Source of the DNA: Pseudomonadota bacterium
Lineage (GTDB): Bacteria; Desulfobacterota; Desulfobulbia; Desulfobulbales; Desulfocapsaceae
Assembly: GCA_018820855.1 (NCBI GenBank)
Contig: JAHJNL010000022.1
Span: 1 to 64,000 of the forward strand
Direction: 5' to 3'
DNA: 64,000 nucleotides
In this document: positions 30,173-38,991 of the stretch, one piece after another
How the letters are laid out: each line of letters begins with the position of its first letter
Position numbering within the stretch: the first letter of the stretch is position 1
Translations under genes and position numbers: made by a program
Notes under the pieces: model-generated
What the model was told of the DNA's origin: nothing
What the model saw: the letters and a program-made list of their open reading frames with translations, nothing else
Database searches by the model: none

Positions 30173-31918
30173 TCAGTGGCCTACGGCAGAACCGGCTCCC
30201 ATGGGAACACGAATATCCTCAACCAGGTGCTGAATATGCTCAGGTGGTGCCTTGGTAACGCTGCAAATAGTCAGCGCCACAGCGAAGTTGATCACTGCAC
30301 CAACTGCGCCAAAAGCGCCGGGGGAAATCCCCATTATCCAGCCTTCCGGGGTATCGGCCAGCATGGCAGTGGATTGAACAAAGAACCAACCTTTGTACAC
30401 AAAGATGTACAACAGGGTGGAACCAAGGCCTGAGAGCATACCAAATACCGCACCGGCATTATTCATACGTTTGACAAAGATGCCCATCATCAGAGCAGGG
30501 AAGATGGAAGACGCTGCCAGACCAAAGGCCAGAGCAACTACCTGGGCCGCAAATCCCGGAGGATTGAGTCCAAGGTAACCAGCCACCACAATAGCACCTG
30601 CCATGGCAATACGACCCGCCATCAGCTCAGTCTTATCACTGATATCTTTGGCAACTATACCCTTGACGATATCATGGGAAATAGCAGAAGAGATGGCCAG
30701 TAACAAACCGGCGGCAGTGGACAGAGCCGCTGCAATACCACCAGCTGCAACAAGGGCAATAACCCAGTTGGGGAGTTTGGCGATTTCGGGATTGGCCAGC
30801 ACCATGATATCACGGTCAACTTTTGTCATCTCGTTCGTGGCAGCATCACCGACATACTGAATACGTCCGTCACCATTCTTGTCCTCGAATTTCAACAGGC
30901 CGGTTTTTTCCCAGTTGGTAAACCAGGAAGGCAGATTGTCAATCTTCAGATTCTGAGTGGTATCCGGGGCGATGGAATCTGCCTGGATGGTGTTAATCAG
31001 GTTCAAACGAGCCATGGCACCTACTGCAGGTGCAGTGGTATAAAGAATGGCAATAAAAACCAGAGCCCAACCTGCTGAGGAACGGGCATCACGAACCTTG
31101 GGTACGGTAAAGAAGCGGGTAATAACATGGGGCAGGCCTGCGGTACCAATCATGAGCGACATGGTCAGCAGAAACATATTCAGTGTCGAGCCCTTCTGCG
31201 ATGTATACGCTGCAAAACCAAGGTCCTTCAGCACCAGGTCCAATTTATCCAGGAGATAGACATCACTTCCGGACATGGTTGATCCTAATCCAAGCTGAGG
31301 AATGGGATTGCCGGTGAGCTGCAGAGAGATAAAAACAGCTGGGACGGTGTAGGCAAAGATAAGAACGCAGTACTGAGCAATCTGGGTATAGGTAACGCCC
31401 TTCATTCCACCGAGAACAGCGTAGATGAAGACGATCCCCATACCGATAAAGAGTCCGGTCTCAAAGGGAATTTCCAGGAAGCGGGAAAAGGCGACGCCGA
31501 TACCCTTCATCTGACCGATAACATAGGTCAGTGAGGCCACAATCAGACAGATAACGGCCACGACACGAGCGGTCTGCGAGTAAAAGCGATCGCCGATAAA
31601 CTCAGGTACGGTGAATTTTCCGTACTTTCTCAAATACGGAGCCAGAAGCATGGCCAGGAGACAGTAACCGCCGGTCCAACCCATCAGGTAAACCGAGGCA
31701 TCATAGCCACTGAAGGCAATGAGTCCGGCCATGGAGATAAATGAGGCAGCCGACATCCAGTCAGCGCCGGTGGCCATACCATTGAGAATAGGATGCACAC
31801 CCTTGCCGGCAACATAAAATTCACCGGTAGTAGTTGCCCGAGCCTTGATGGCAATAAAAATATAGAGGCAAAAGGTTGCCCCCACGACAGCATACGTCCA
31901 CAATTGTAGATTAGTCAT
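30173..31918 (-). CDS. Sodium:solute symporter, VC2705/ActP-like (probable acetate uptake)
   Basis: Membrane transporter of the sodium:solute symporter family, 581 residues with about 13 hydrophobic segments. Family blocks are visible near the N-terminus (EFYVAGKGVHPILNGMATGADWMSAASFISMAG, about 33-65) and mid-protein (GGMKGVTYTQIAQYCVL). A hydrophilic insert of ~70 residues (about 310-375, with NGDGRIQYVGDAATNE) distinguishes this VC2705-type subgroup from E. coli ActP. The small DUF4212 subunit is encoded just upstream, and acs further upstream on the same strand. The context favours acetate or another short monocarboxylate, by inference. Confidence 0.92.
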   Translation of the reverse strand: MTNLQLWTYAVVGATFCLYIFIAIKARATTTGEFYVAGKGVHPILNGMATGADWMSAASFISMAGLIAFSGYDASVYLMGWTGGYCLLAMLLAPYLRKYGKFTVPEFIGDRFYSQTARVVAVICLIVASLTYVIGQMKGIGVAFSRFLEIPFETGLFIGMGIVFIYAVLGGMKGVTYTQIAQYCVLIFAYTVPAVFISLQLTGNPIPQLGLGSTMSGSDVYLLDKLDLVLKDLGFAAYTSQKGSTLNMFLLTMSLMIGTAGLPHVITRFFTVPKVRDARSSAGWALVFIAILYTTAPAVGAMARLNLINTIQADSIAPDTTQNLKIDNLPSWFTNWEKTGLLKFEDKNGDGRIQYVGDAATNEMTKVDRDIMVLANPEIAKLPNWVIALVAAGGIAAALSTAAGLLLAISSAISHDIVKGIVAKDISDKTELMAGRIAMAGAIVVAGYLGLNPPGFAAQVVALAFGLAASSIFPALMMGIFVKRMNNAGAVFGMLSGLGSTLLYIFVYKGWFFVQSTAMLADTPEGWIMGISPGAFGAVGAVINFAVALTICSVTKAPPEHIQHLVEDIRVPMGAGSAVGH

Positions 31919-31932
31919 TCCTTCGCCTCTCC

Positions 31933-32184
31933 TCAGTCTTCATTGACGTTGAATTTACGGTCAAGCTGATTCATACGCCAGGCGTAGAAAAAGATCAGGG
32001 CCACGAAGGTGTAGATAGAACCTTGCTGGGCAAACCAAAAACCGAGTTGATAGCCACCGATGCGGATACTGTTAAGCTGCTGGGCAAACAGAATACCGCA
32101 TCCAAAGGACACAACAAACCAGACAACGAGACATCCGATTACTAGCCGGATATTCGCCTGCCAATACTTCTGAGCGTCACTCAT
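31933..32184 (-). CDS. DUF4212 small subunit of sodium/solute symporter
   Basis: Small membrane protein of 83 residues with two predicted helices (about 12-33 and 50-68). It matches the DUF4212/symporter small-subunit family by its start (AQKYWQANIRLVIGCLVVWF), the internal IGGYQLGFWFAQQGSIYTFV segment and its end AWRMNQLDRKF. It is encoded 14 bp upstream of the symporter, as is usual for this family, and is thought to be its partner. Confidence 0.92.
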   Translation of the reverse strand: MSDAQKYWQANIRLVIGCLVVWFVVSFGCGILFAQQLNSIRIGGYQLGFWFAQQGSIYTFVALIFFYAWRMNQLDRKFNVNED

Positions 32185-32502
32185 AACTTTTTCTCCTCCT
32201 CATAGGAATTTAAGCCACATTGACAAATTTATTTTTGGTCAAATCTCATCAATATGCGAAAAATCATACCGCGGAAAATCAACTCCATCGCAGTGGGTCT
32301 TTTTTCAGATACCTCGATCTTCAACTAAAATCGTAATTTTCAACATAACTCTTTAATAATACTTCTCCTCTTCTTCCGGGTAAATCCTATACCACAGCTC
32401 CTTAATCAGTGTCAACGCCTGACTGACAAAGGATTTACAGCCTTTAACAGGGGTCACTGCGAGTGATCATAAAAAAAGGAATTATTACTGGCTACTTGTG
32501 TC
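32185..32502. other. 318-bp intergenic region upstream of the symporter pair
   Basis: No gene is supported. It should hold the promoter of the DUF4212-symporter unit. A TTGAC...GTCAA inverted pair near 32219-32241 is AT-rich and of unclear meaning. A short TCACT-GCG-AGTGA repeat at about 32456-32468 follows the exonuclease gene, but without a T run on the correct side. Confidence 0.4.
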
Positions 32503-33216
32503 TTAATATCGCAAACTTCCCACGCGGCCTGCCTGATAAATATCCTTAAGCGTAACGAGCCCGCCCTTGCGAAATTTTTTAATAAAATACAAAAAGAGAT
32601 AGGCAGTCTGCATGGCATCTTCCAAGGCATCATGAGCCATAAAAATTGGAAGATTGTACTCCCGACCGAGATCTTCAAGATTGTAACTGATCTCTCTGGG
32701 ATTATGTTCATGATAATGGCCAAGGCGTACGCGCTTATAGCCCTGGGCCATGCGCATGGTATCCACCCCGGGATTTGAGAGTGTACCACCCAGAACCTCC
32801 TTGGCAGCCTTATTCAAAAAATGCATATCAAGCAGCAAATGATGGCCAACCAGCAGACTCCCATTGATAAACTCCAGAAACTGTGGCAGCACGACCTCTA
32901 TCGGCCGTGCCTTCTGCAGCTGCTCCGGGGTGATGCGGTGAACAAGGGTTGCCTGGGTGTGTGCCATATTTCTAGGCCGGACAAAATGATGAAAGGTGGA
33001 GGCCAGGTCTATCTGCAGGTCTTTGATCATGACTGCGCCAATGGAGATCAATTCATCTTTTTTCCAATCAAGTCCGGTCAGTTCAGTATCACAAACCACA
33101 AAAGTGTACTCTGCCAGGGGACGGTTTTGATCAAAATCTGCAAAACAGGCCTTATTCTTCCGAAGCAAGGGATCAGGACTGGAAAACCAGGTGGCAGGTT
33201 TGAGCAGATCAAACAT
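32503..33216 (-). CDS. DEDDh 3'-5' exonuclease, PolIII epsilon-like
   Basis: Exonuclease-fold protein of about 237 residues, similar to the epsilon subunit of DNA polymerase III but not the replicative one. Exo I is VVCDTELTGLD (Asp and Glu), Exo II is GHHLLLDMHFL, and Exo III is HDALEDAMQTA (His and Asp of the DEDDh set). A ~40-residue N-terminal extension precedes Exo I. The start is uncertain: ATG at 33216 or TTG at 33225, neither with a good ribosome binding site. Homologues of this type occur beside DUF294-CBS proteins and acs in many proteobacteria, and the order here is the same. Its role in acetate metabolism is unexplained. Confidence 0.85.
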   Translation of the reverse strand: MFDLLKPATWFSSPDPLLRKNKACFADFDQNRPLAEYTFVVCDTELTGLDWKKDELISIGAVMIKDLQIDLASTFHHFVRPRNMAHTQATLVHRITPEQLQKARPIEVVLPQFLEFINGSLLVGHHLLLDMHFLNKAAKEVLGGTLSNPGVDTMRMAQGYKRVRLGHYHEHNPREISYNLEDLGREYNLPIFMAHDALEDAMQTAYLFLYFIKKFRKGGLVTLKDIYQAGRVGSLRY

Positions 33217-33288
33217 AGCAATCAACGTGTTCAGTTTTTAAAAAATTAGGCATGACAAGAATATTGTTTTCAACTCTCAGCTGCGTGC

Positions 33289-35214
33289 TCAAGCTACAGG
33301 ATACATTTTATCAAGCACAGAATAGAGGCGCTCAATGACAGCAAAGGCATCTTTCAGCATCCTCCGTTCGAGATCGGAGAGATGTTCGGGGTCCACATGA
33401 TTGTCCGGCAAAGTCCCCTCTTCAATCTGCCGCAGCTGATGAATGAGACGCTGCTGCATCTGCAGTTCATAGGCCTCATTAGCAGAGGACCAAAGTTCCG
33501 GGTTGATATATTCCCCATCCAGCAAGGCCTTGAATCTGGCCAGGGTGTTGGTCTCGCTGATACCATGCTTCAAAGCAAGGACTCTTGCAAAATTGACAAA
33601 AGGAGTCAGCCCCTGCCGCTTGATATCAAGCTGATTTTTGTGCTCCCCGTCCCTCTCCACCATGAAATTTTTAAAAAACGAAAGAGGTATGCGAATGGAC
33701 ACACACTGACGGGCCAGATGAAAAAGAAAAATGTCCTTTTTCTGGGCCTCTTTATTTAAATGATTACGCAATTCCCGGGCCAGACTCGAATCTCCGTAAC
33801 CGGAACGAAAATCAAAAAAGATAGTGGCATGGAGAAGCTCTGCTGGATCGGGGGCATTTATCCACGTGGTAAAACAATCCTTCCACGCTGAAAGCGGCTG
33901 GCACCACTTGGGATTGGTGGCCATGATCTCACCAGGGCAGAGCGGGTAACCGCAATTGACCAGATGATTAATAGCCTTATCTGCAAATTCTTTAAAATAG
34001 ATCTCGGCAGCAACCCTCTCCTCGTCATTTTTCGGATCTGCATAGAGTATGGCATTGTCCTGATCTGTCTTAAATGTCTGCTCCCGACGTCCCTCACTCC
34101 CCATAAGCAACCAGCAATAGGAAAGCGGTGGCGGTCCCATCTGCTTTTCGAGCAAAATGAGCATGCGCTCCAGGATATGGTCATTCAAGATTGCTATCAT
34201 CTGGGTAATATTACCCGCTTTGGCACCCTCAGTGATCAAACCGCGAATCACTTCAGGTATCTTCTGGGCAAGAACATACAGACCGCGGATCTGCTGCTGC
34301 CCCTTTATCTCCTTAAACAGATAATAGGGAGAATGCCCCTGGAGCAGCATGATATCATGGGAGGTGACCACACCGATGATACGTCCGCCCCGTTCCACTG
34401 CCAAGTGATGAATCCCCGTAGTCATCATCTTTAAAAGGACGTCGAAACAGAGGGACTGAGACAGAACACTCTCCACCGGACCACTCATAATCTCTGCCAC
34501 CGGCAGATGGTAATCCAGGCCTGCTGCAACAACCTTTCCACGAAAGTCATGGTCGGTTATGATTCCAAGCACATTATCCTCATCAGAGGGATCATGAACA
34601 AGGAGGCTGCCGACCTGATATTTTGCCATGATGGCAGCGGCCTGCTGGATGGAACTGGTGCTAGGAACCTTCAGCAGGGTCTTGACCAGCTCCCCTACCT
34701 TTACGGAAAAAAGATAGAGGTCATCAGCATTGCGCTTAGACACCTTATGATGGCGTAGTTCCTTATAGGCAGTTTTGACAATTTTTTCAGAAAAACTCTT
34801 GAGATAGTAGTGGGCAAAGGACGGCTCTTCCTGTACTAGCTTCAGAAAGATCTCTCTGGGGAGGAGAAAGCAGAAAGTGTCTTCCACGGTTTCAATATTG
34901 AGCGAAGCTAACGTGCCGCGGATAATACCCAAAGCCCCTATATAGGCACCTTCTCCCCGGAAATCTTTAAGAGTGACCTCTCCATGATCATCCTCGATAA
35001 AGGCCTTCACCCCTCCGCGCTGGATGAGATAAAGATGGGTGATTTCTGTCTTATCGGCAGTGAAAAGGCGAGTTCCCTTGGGGTAGAAATCAACACGACA
35101 GTGACGGGCCAGGTAATTAAGAGTCGCATCGTCCAGGGAATTGAAGGGCAAGATTCCCCGAAAAAAAGAGAGCGCCATTTCTGGTGCCACTGCATGCACA
35201 TCACTTTGTGTCAT
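33289..35214 (-). CDS. cNMP-binding / CBS pair / DUF294 nucleotidyltransferase-like protein
   Basis: Putative signalling protein of 641 residues. Domains in order: cyclic-nucleotide-binding-like domain (about 18-135, with FYPKGTRLF and GEGAYIGALG); tandem CBS domains (about 178-300, with SIQQAAAIMAKYQVGSLLV and HHLAVERGGRIIGVVTSHDI); DUF294 nucleotidyltransferase domain (about 330-470, with LLMGSEGRREQTFKTDQDNA carrying the metal-binding Asp pair); and a DUF294 C-terminal helical domain (about 500-635). The nucleotidyltransferase core resembles GlnD, suggesting modification or sensing of a partner in response to a nucleotide. It is encoded between the exonuclease and acs, as in other acetate-utilisation loci. 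Confidence 0.9.
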   Translation of the reverse strand: MTQSDVHAVAPEMALSFFRGILPFNSLDDATLNYLARHCRVDFYPKGTRLFTADKTEITHLYLIQRGGVKAFIEDDHGEVTLKDFRGEGAYIGALGIIRGTLASLNIETVEDTFCFLLPREIFLKLVQEEPSFAHYYLKSFSEKIVKTAYKELRHHKVSKRNADDLYLFSVKVGELVKTLLKVPSTSSIQQAAAIMAKYQVGSLLVHDPSDEDNVLGIITDHDFRGKVVAAGLDYHLPVAEIMSGPVESVLSQSLCFDVLLKMMTTGIHHLAVERGGRIIGVVTSHDIMLLQGHSPYYLFKEIKGQQQIRGLYVLAQKIPEVIRGLITEGAKAGNITQMIAILNDHILERMLILLEKQMGPPPLSYCWLLMGSEGRREQTFKTDQDNAILYADPKNDEERVAAEIYFKEFADKAINHLVNCGYPLCPGEIMATNPKWCQPLSAWKDCFTTWINAPDPAELLHATIFFDFRSGYGDSSLARELRNHLNKEAQKKDIFLFHLARQCVSIRIPLSFFKNFMVERDGEHKNQLDIKRQGLTPFVNFARVLALKHGISETNTLARFKALLDGEYINPELWSSANEAYELQMQQRLIHQLRQIEEGTLPDNHVDPEHLSDLERRMLKDAFAVIERLYSVLDKMYPVA

Positions 35215-35295
35215 AATCTAATTCCACTCACAGTCACAATTCAGGTGGTTGAGGAAAAGACTAAAGCCTGAACATTGCCTTCTCTTCAACAAAAA

Positions 35296-35331
35296 AAATG
35301 CGGGATTCTCACTAAGGAGAACCCCGCATTT
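35296..35331 (-). terminator. Intrinsic terminator of acs
   Basis: A 15-bp stem (one G-U pair on the minus strand) around ACTAAG, with a T run of eight after it on the minus strand. It lies about 105 bp beyond the acs stop codon and about 80 bp before the DUF294 start, separating the two genes. Confidence 0.85.
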
Positions 35332-35437
35332 TCTCATTTATCCAACAGCCCGGAAAGACTGAAGGCTGCCAGCCTCTTTAGTCGAGAGGATTGCAGGCCC
35401 TGCCTGTCCCGGAATATACTGATCCTGCAAAAAGCTG

Positions 35438-37429
35438 TCACTTCTTTTCCATGGACTTTTTGCCGTTGATCAGATCATCGACCACAGAAGGATCAGCCAA
35501 TGTCGAGGTATCGCCGAAGTCCTTAAAATCATTAGCGGCAATCTTCCTCAGCACACGACGCATGATCTTGCCGCTGCGGGTCTTGGGCAATCCAGGTGCA
35601 TATTGAATGGCATCGGGCGTAGCGATGGGACCGATCTCCTTACGCACGTGAACCCTGAGTTCAGCCAACAATTCAGGAGTCTGCTCAATACCGGTATTCG
35701 GAGTGACAAAGGCATATATGGCCTGCCCCTTAATCGGATGCGGCATACCGACAACTGCGGCCTCGGCAATGGCATGATGGGAAACCAGGGCAGATTCAAT
35801 CTCCGCAGTACCCAACCTGTGACCTGAGACATTCACTACGTCATCAAGACGTCCCATGATCCAGAAATAGCCGTCTTCATCTCTACGGGCCCCGTCTTCA
35901 GGATCGTAGGTGTTGTCGTAACGGCTGAAATAGGTCTTTTTAAAACGCTCGGGATCGCCAAAGACACCACGAAGCATACCGGGCCAGGGTTTGCGGATAA
36001 CCAGATGACCACCCTCGTTGGGACCGGCTTCCTTGCCGTCCTCGTCATAGATGGCTGCATCAATACCAGGCAGGGGCAGGGTGGCAGAACCAGGCTTGAG
36101 AGGCGTGGCATAGGGCAGCGGTGAAATAAGGATGCCGCCGGTCTCTGTCTGCCACCAGGTATCAACAATCGGCAACTTTTCTTTACCGATATTCAAATGA
36201 TACCACATCCAGGCCTCTGGATTGATCGGCTCACCAACAGAACCGAGGATACGCAGACTGGAGAGGTCATAGCGCTGGGTAGGTCCGACACCATCACGCA
36301 TCAGGGCACGAATGACAGTGGGTGCGGTATAGAAGGTATTGACCTGAAATTTCTCGACAATCTTCCAGAAACGGTCCGGCCCGGGATAAGAAGGAACACC
36401 CTCGAACATAACAGAGGTCGCACCAAGTCCCAACGGTCCGTAAAGGATATAGGAATGACCGGTGATCCAGCCGATATCAGCAGTACACCAGTAGACATCG
36501 TCATCTTTCAGATCAAATACCCACTGGCAGGTGTGCATGGCATAGGTAAGATAGCCGCCTGTCGTATGGACTACGCCCTTTGGTTTTCCCGTGGAACCAG
36601 AGGTATAGAGGATGAACAGAATATCCTCAGCATCCATGGACTCAGGCTCGCAGGTGGAGGTGATATCCTCGGCCGTGACATCCTCATGCCACCAGGAATC
36701 TCGTCCATCCTGCATGGGAACATCATTGCCGGCACGTTTAACAACGATACAGTTGGTGATGGTATCGCATTCGCTCAGGGCTTCATCGGCATTTGGTTTC
36801 AGGGGAATGGTCTTTCCGGCACGAATAACAGCATCAGCAGTAACCAGAACCTTGGCCTCGCAATCCTGGATACGACTCTGGAGAGCAATAGCAGAAAATC
36901 CTGCAAAGACAACAGAATGCATGGCACCGATTCTGGCACACGCCAGGAGAGAGATGGCCAATTCCGGAATCATGGGCAGATAAATGGAAACACGGTCACC
37001 CTTTTTTACGCCCTTTTTCTTCAAGACATTGGCAAAACGGCAGACCTCAGTATGCAGCATCTGATAGGTATACACCCTGACATCTTCTTCAGGCTCTCCC
37101 TGCCAGATAATCGCAGCCTTATTACGACGACCATTTTTCAGGTGACGATCGAGACAGTTATACGACATATTCAGCTTACCGCCTTTAAACCAATTGATCT
37201 CAGGCTTTGCGTAATCGTACTCCAACACGGTGTCCCACTTCTTGTCCCAGGTTACCAGTTCTTCGGCCCGTTCTGCCCAAAACCCTTCTGGATCTTTCAT
37301 GGACCTTTCGTAGGCTTCCCGATAGGCTTCGAGGCTTCCCACATGGGCTGCATCTCTGCCCTCCGTCGGAGGCTCAAAAATGCGTCCTTCACTCAATAGA
37401 CTTTCGATTTTGTCGTCACTTGAATTCAT
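35438..37429 (-). CDS. acs: Acetyl-CoA synthetase (AMP-forming)
   Basis: Cytoplasmic acetate:CoA ligase, 663 residues. It activates acetate via acetyl-AMP. Adenylate-forming motifs are complete: [19 protein letters not shown] (A3, about 268-286), WWQTETGGI (A5, about 415-423), the [23 protein letters not shown] hinge (A8), and the C-terminal [11 protein letters not shown] with the Lys that is acetylated in the family. Start ATG 37429 after GGGAG. It is monocistronic, closed by its own terminator, and heads a same-strand series with the symporter genes; it implies acetate assimilation. Confidence 0.97.
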   Translation of the reverse strand: MNSSDDKIESLLSEGRIFEPPTEGRDAAHVGSLEAYREAYERSMKDPEGFWAERAEELVTWDKKWDTVLEYDYAKPEINWFKGGKLNMSYNCLDRHLKNGRRNKAAIIWQGEPEEDVRVYTYQMLHTEVCRFANVLKKKGVKKGDRVSIYLPMIPELAISLLACARIGAMHSVVFAGFSAIALQSRIQDCEAKVLVTADAVIRAGKTIPLKPNADEALSECDTITNCIVVKRAGNDVPMQDGRDSWWHEDVTAEDITSTCEPESMDAEDILFILYTSGSTGKPKGVVHTTGGYLTYAMHTCQWVFDLKDDDVYWCTADIGWITGHSYILYGPLGLGATSVMFEGVPSYPGPDRFWKIVEKFQVNTFYTAPTVIRALMRDGVGPTQRYDLSSLRILGSVGEPINPEAWMWYHLNIGKEKLPIVDTWWQTETGGILISPLPYATPLKPGSATLPLPGIDAAIYDEDGKEAGPNEGGHLVIRKPWPGMLRGVFGDPERFKKTYFSRYDNTYDPEDGARRDEDGYFWIMGRLDDVVNVSGHRLGTAEIESALVSHHAIAEAAVVGMPHPIKGQAIYAFVTPNTGIEQTPELLAELRVHVRKEIGPIATPDAIQYAPGLPKTRSGKIMRRVLRKIAANDFKDFGDTSTLADPSVVDDLINGKKSMEKK

Positions 37430-37498
37430 TGCTCAATCTCCCTTCGTATTCAGTTCTCTTCGATTACCGTAACATTACAACTGGCCGCAGATAAATGG

Positions 37499-37525
37499 AT
37501 ACACCTCGGCGCGATGCAGGTATAT
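37499..37525. promoter_or_regulatory. Inverted repeat upstream of acs
   Basis: ATACACCT and AGGTATAT form an 8-bp inverted repeat with one mismatch around an 11-bp centre, 70 bp before the acs start. The arms are about one helical turn apart in phase, the usual layout of a dimer operator. The regulator is unknown. Confidence 0.3.
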
Positions 37526-37611
37526 GTGTCTACACTTCAACTAAGGTTCCTGGACAAACGCCAGAACTGCACTGAAAAATTTTAACCATTCCCACATTGT
37601 TGCCCCTTCTG

Positions 37612-37629
37612 TCAAATCAAAAGATTTGA
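37612..37629. promoter_or_regulatory. Palindromic operator candidate overlapping a -35 box
   Basis: TCAAATC-AAAA-GATTTGA, perfect 7-bp arms. Its right arm overlaps the -35 element at 37626-37631, a location suited to repression. The ArsR-type protein encoded at 38295 is the obvious candidate ligand. Confidence 0.45.
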
Positions 37630-37654
37630 TTTGACTATCAACTTTGCTTATATT
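37626..37654 (+). promoter_or_regulatory. Sigma-70-like promoter for membrane protein/arsR pair
   Basis: TTGATT at 37626-37631 and TATATT at 37649-37654, spacer 17 bp. It would give a leader of about 125 bases before the ATG at 37788. Confidence 0.5.
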
Positions 37655-37787
37655 AGAGTTTTAATTTTGATTCAGTTTTTATTGTAAAACAAACTATAAC
37701 AGTCTAACATCATATTTTTTAGGGATTTTTTATACCACACTACGTTAAAAGGCGCACCTCCTTTCAACTTTTTACTATCTAAAAAAA

Positions 37788-38267
37788 ATGCCGCATTCCC
37801 TGGAAAAAGAAATTAAAATCCAGCTCTGGAACAACCAGAGCAAAAAAAATATTTACCAGACCCTTGCAACCGATTCCAACAAGGATGAGCTGTATCATCT
37901 GCTCGCCAATCTCCCTTGCGGTGGTCGCCGCAAAAAGACTTTCCTCGTCACTCTGTTCCTGGTTTTCATTCTTACCCTACTCACAATCAAACAATGTCTT
38001 TTCATCTATTTCTATGGCCGTTTCGATGTCTCTGCGGCACTCACTCTGGTCGGCCCAATCATCCATATCTTTATCATACGGGAACTGCTGCTCAGCCATC
38101 GTCTGGGCTATCAGCTTCTGCCCATCCTCTCAATACTTGCACTTTTTCGTCCGGAAAACCAAATCGTTCCTGACATGTATATGTATGTCTGTATAGCAGT
38201 GCTCTCAGCCTTACTCTACCTGCTCCTTTTTCCAAAGAGTGAGCATATGCAGAGCAAGACTAACTAA
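37788..38267 (+). CDS. Unknown four-helix membrane protein
   Basis: A 159-residue protein that I do not recognise. The first ~48 residues are hydrophilic and helical (KEIKIQLWNNQSKKNIYQTLA, then ELYHLLANLPCGGRRKK). They are followed by four hydrophobic segments at roughly 50-70, 78-97, 104-122 and 128-148, so it is an inner-membrane protein with a cytoplasmic N-terminal region. No catalytic motif is visible. No ribosome binding site is clear before the ATG, which sits in an A-rich run. It is followed after 27 bp by an ArsR-family regulator in the same direction, so the two probably form an operon. Confidence 0.75.
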   Translation: MPHSLEKEIKIQLWNNQSKKNIYQTLATDSNKDELYHLLANLPCGGRRKKTFLVTLFLVFILTLLTIKQCLFIYFYGRFDVSAALTLVGPIIHIFIIRELLLSHRLGYQLLPILSILALFRPENQIVPDMYMYVCIAVLSALLYLLLFPKSEHMQSKTN

Positions 38268-38294
38268 TCATTAGCTCTATTCAAGGAACCACTT

Positions 38295-38582
38295 ATGGAA
38301 AATGTACAAATAGATGCCATGTCCAAACTGCTGAAGTCTATGTCTCATCCCATCCGTTTAAAAATTCTCTGCCTGTTGCAGGATCACGAAATGTCGGTAG
38401 GTGACATCAGAGAACAGGTCAAAACCACCAATGCCAATGTCTCCCAGCACCTGAACATCCTGCGCAGTCAAGGAATCATCGACTATCGCAAGGATGCGAA
38501 CTTTATCTACAACCGAATAAACGACCCGAGAATCACTGAACTGATGAAGACCATGCAAAATCTTTTCTGTCCACATGTTTAA
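38295..38582 (+). CDS. ArsR/SmtB family winged-helix regulator
   Basis: Small transcription factor of 95 residues. The winged helix is typical: LLKSMSHPIRLKILCLLQDHEMSVGDIREQVKTTNANVSQHLNILRSQGIIDYRKDANFIYNRI (about 12-76). The recognition helix is NANVSQHLNILRSQG. The metal-binding ELCVCD motif of ArsR/SmtB is absent (SVGDIRE there). Only Cys26 and Cys92 are present, so arsenic or zinc sensing is unlikely; redox, sulfur or another cue is possible. The ATG at 38295 follows AAGGA. It probably regulates its own operon via the palindrome at 37612. Confidence 0.88.
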   Translation: MENVQIDAMSKLLKSMSHPIRLKILCLLQDHEMSVGDIREQVKTTNANVSQHLNILRSQGIIDYRKDANFIYNRINDPRITELMKTMQNLFCPHV

Positions 38583-38991
38583 ACCGTCCAGCACGACCTG
38601 ATTATAGTACAAGAAAATCCATCTTGCCCCTTTACCCACTCTACCATGCCTGCGCGTTTCACTATCTTTTCCTTACCGCTGCCCAGAACTGTGTAAAACA
38701 AAACAATATCAAGGACGTATGGACCAATACTGACAAGATCCCTGCGATATGCAACTGCTTCCGCCCCTCCTCTTTCACTCCTGAGCACTCGATTTCCACA
38801 CCTATTTCATCAAACTCTTGACTTCTAACTTGCTTTTTTGAGCAAATGTTATTACGTCCCTTAAGGTATTTAGTGGATTCCCCTCCCCCACATAATACAA
38901 AATATCATCGAACAGTCACGCCGTTCCAGTGAACGGATAAATATTTTTTATAAGCGAGTCTTGTCTCAGCATTTACCTGGAGGAAAATTTT
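38583..38991. other. 409-bp intergenic region upstream of the OmpA gene
   Basis: No gene is convincing; short open frames on both strands (38579-38788 minus, 38624-38821 plus) lack family features. A hairpin CCGTTC-CAGT-GAACGG at 38921-38936 followed by an A/T-rich stretch with T6 lies 55 bp before the next start codon and could act as an attenuator or terminate upstream transcription. Confidence 0.45.

Larger units (their letters stand above)
37430..37787. other. 358-bp divergent intergenic region (acs / membrane protein)
   Basis: No gene is supported. It contains an imperfect inverted repeat in the acs leader (37499-37525), a perfect palindrome (37612-37629) and a sigma-70-like promoter on the plus strand (37626-37654). 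The interval is markedly AT-rich from 37610 to 37740. Confidence 0.6.

Noticed and set aside
32450-32500. Terminator after the exonuclease gene
   Set aside because: The short TCACT-GCG-AGTGA hairpin has its A/T run on the wrong side for the minus-strand transcript.
36197-37399. 400-residue open frame on the plus strand
   Set aside because: Antisense shadow of acs caused by codon bias; no ribosome binding site or domain.
38579-38821. Two short open frames on opposite strands upstream of the OmpA gene
   Set aside because: No ribosome binding site, biased composition, and mutual overlap; treated as non-coding.
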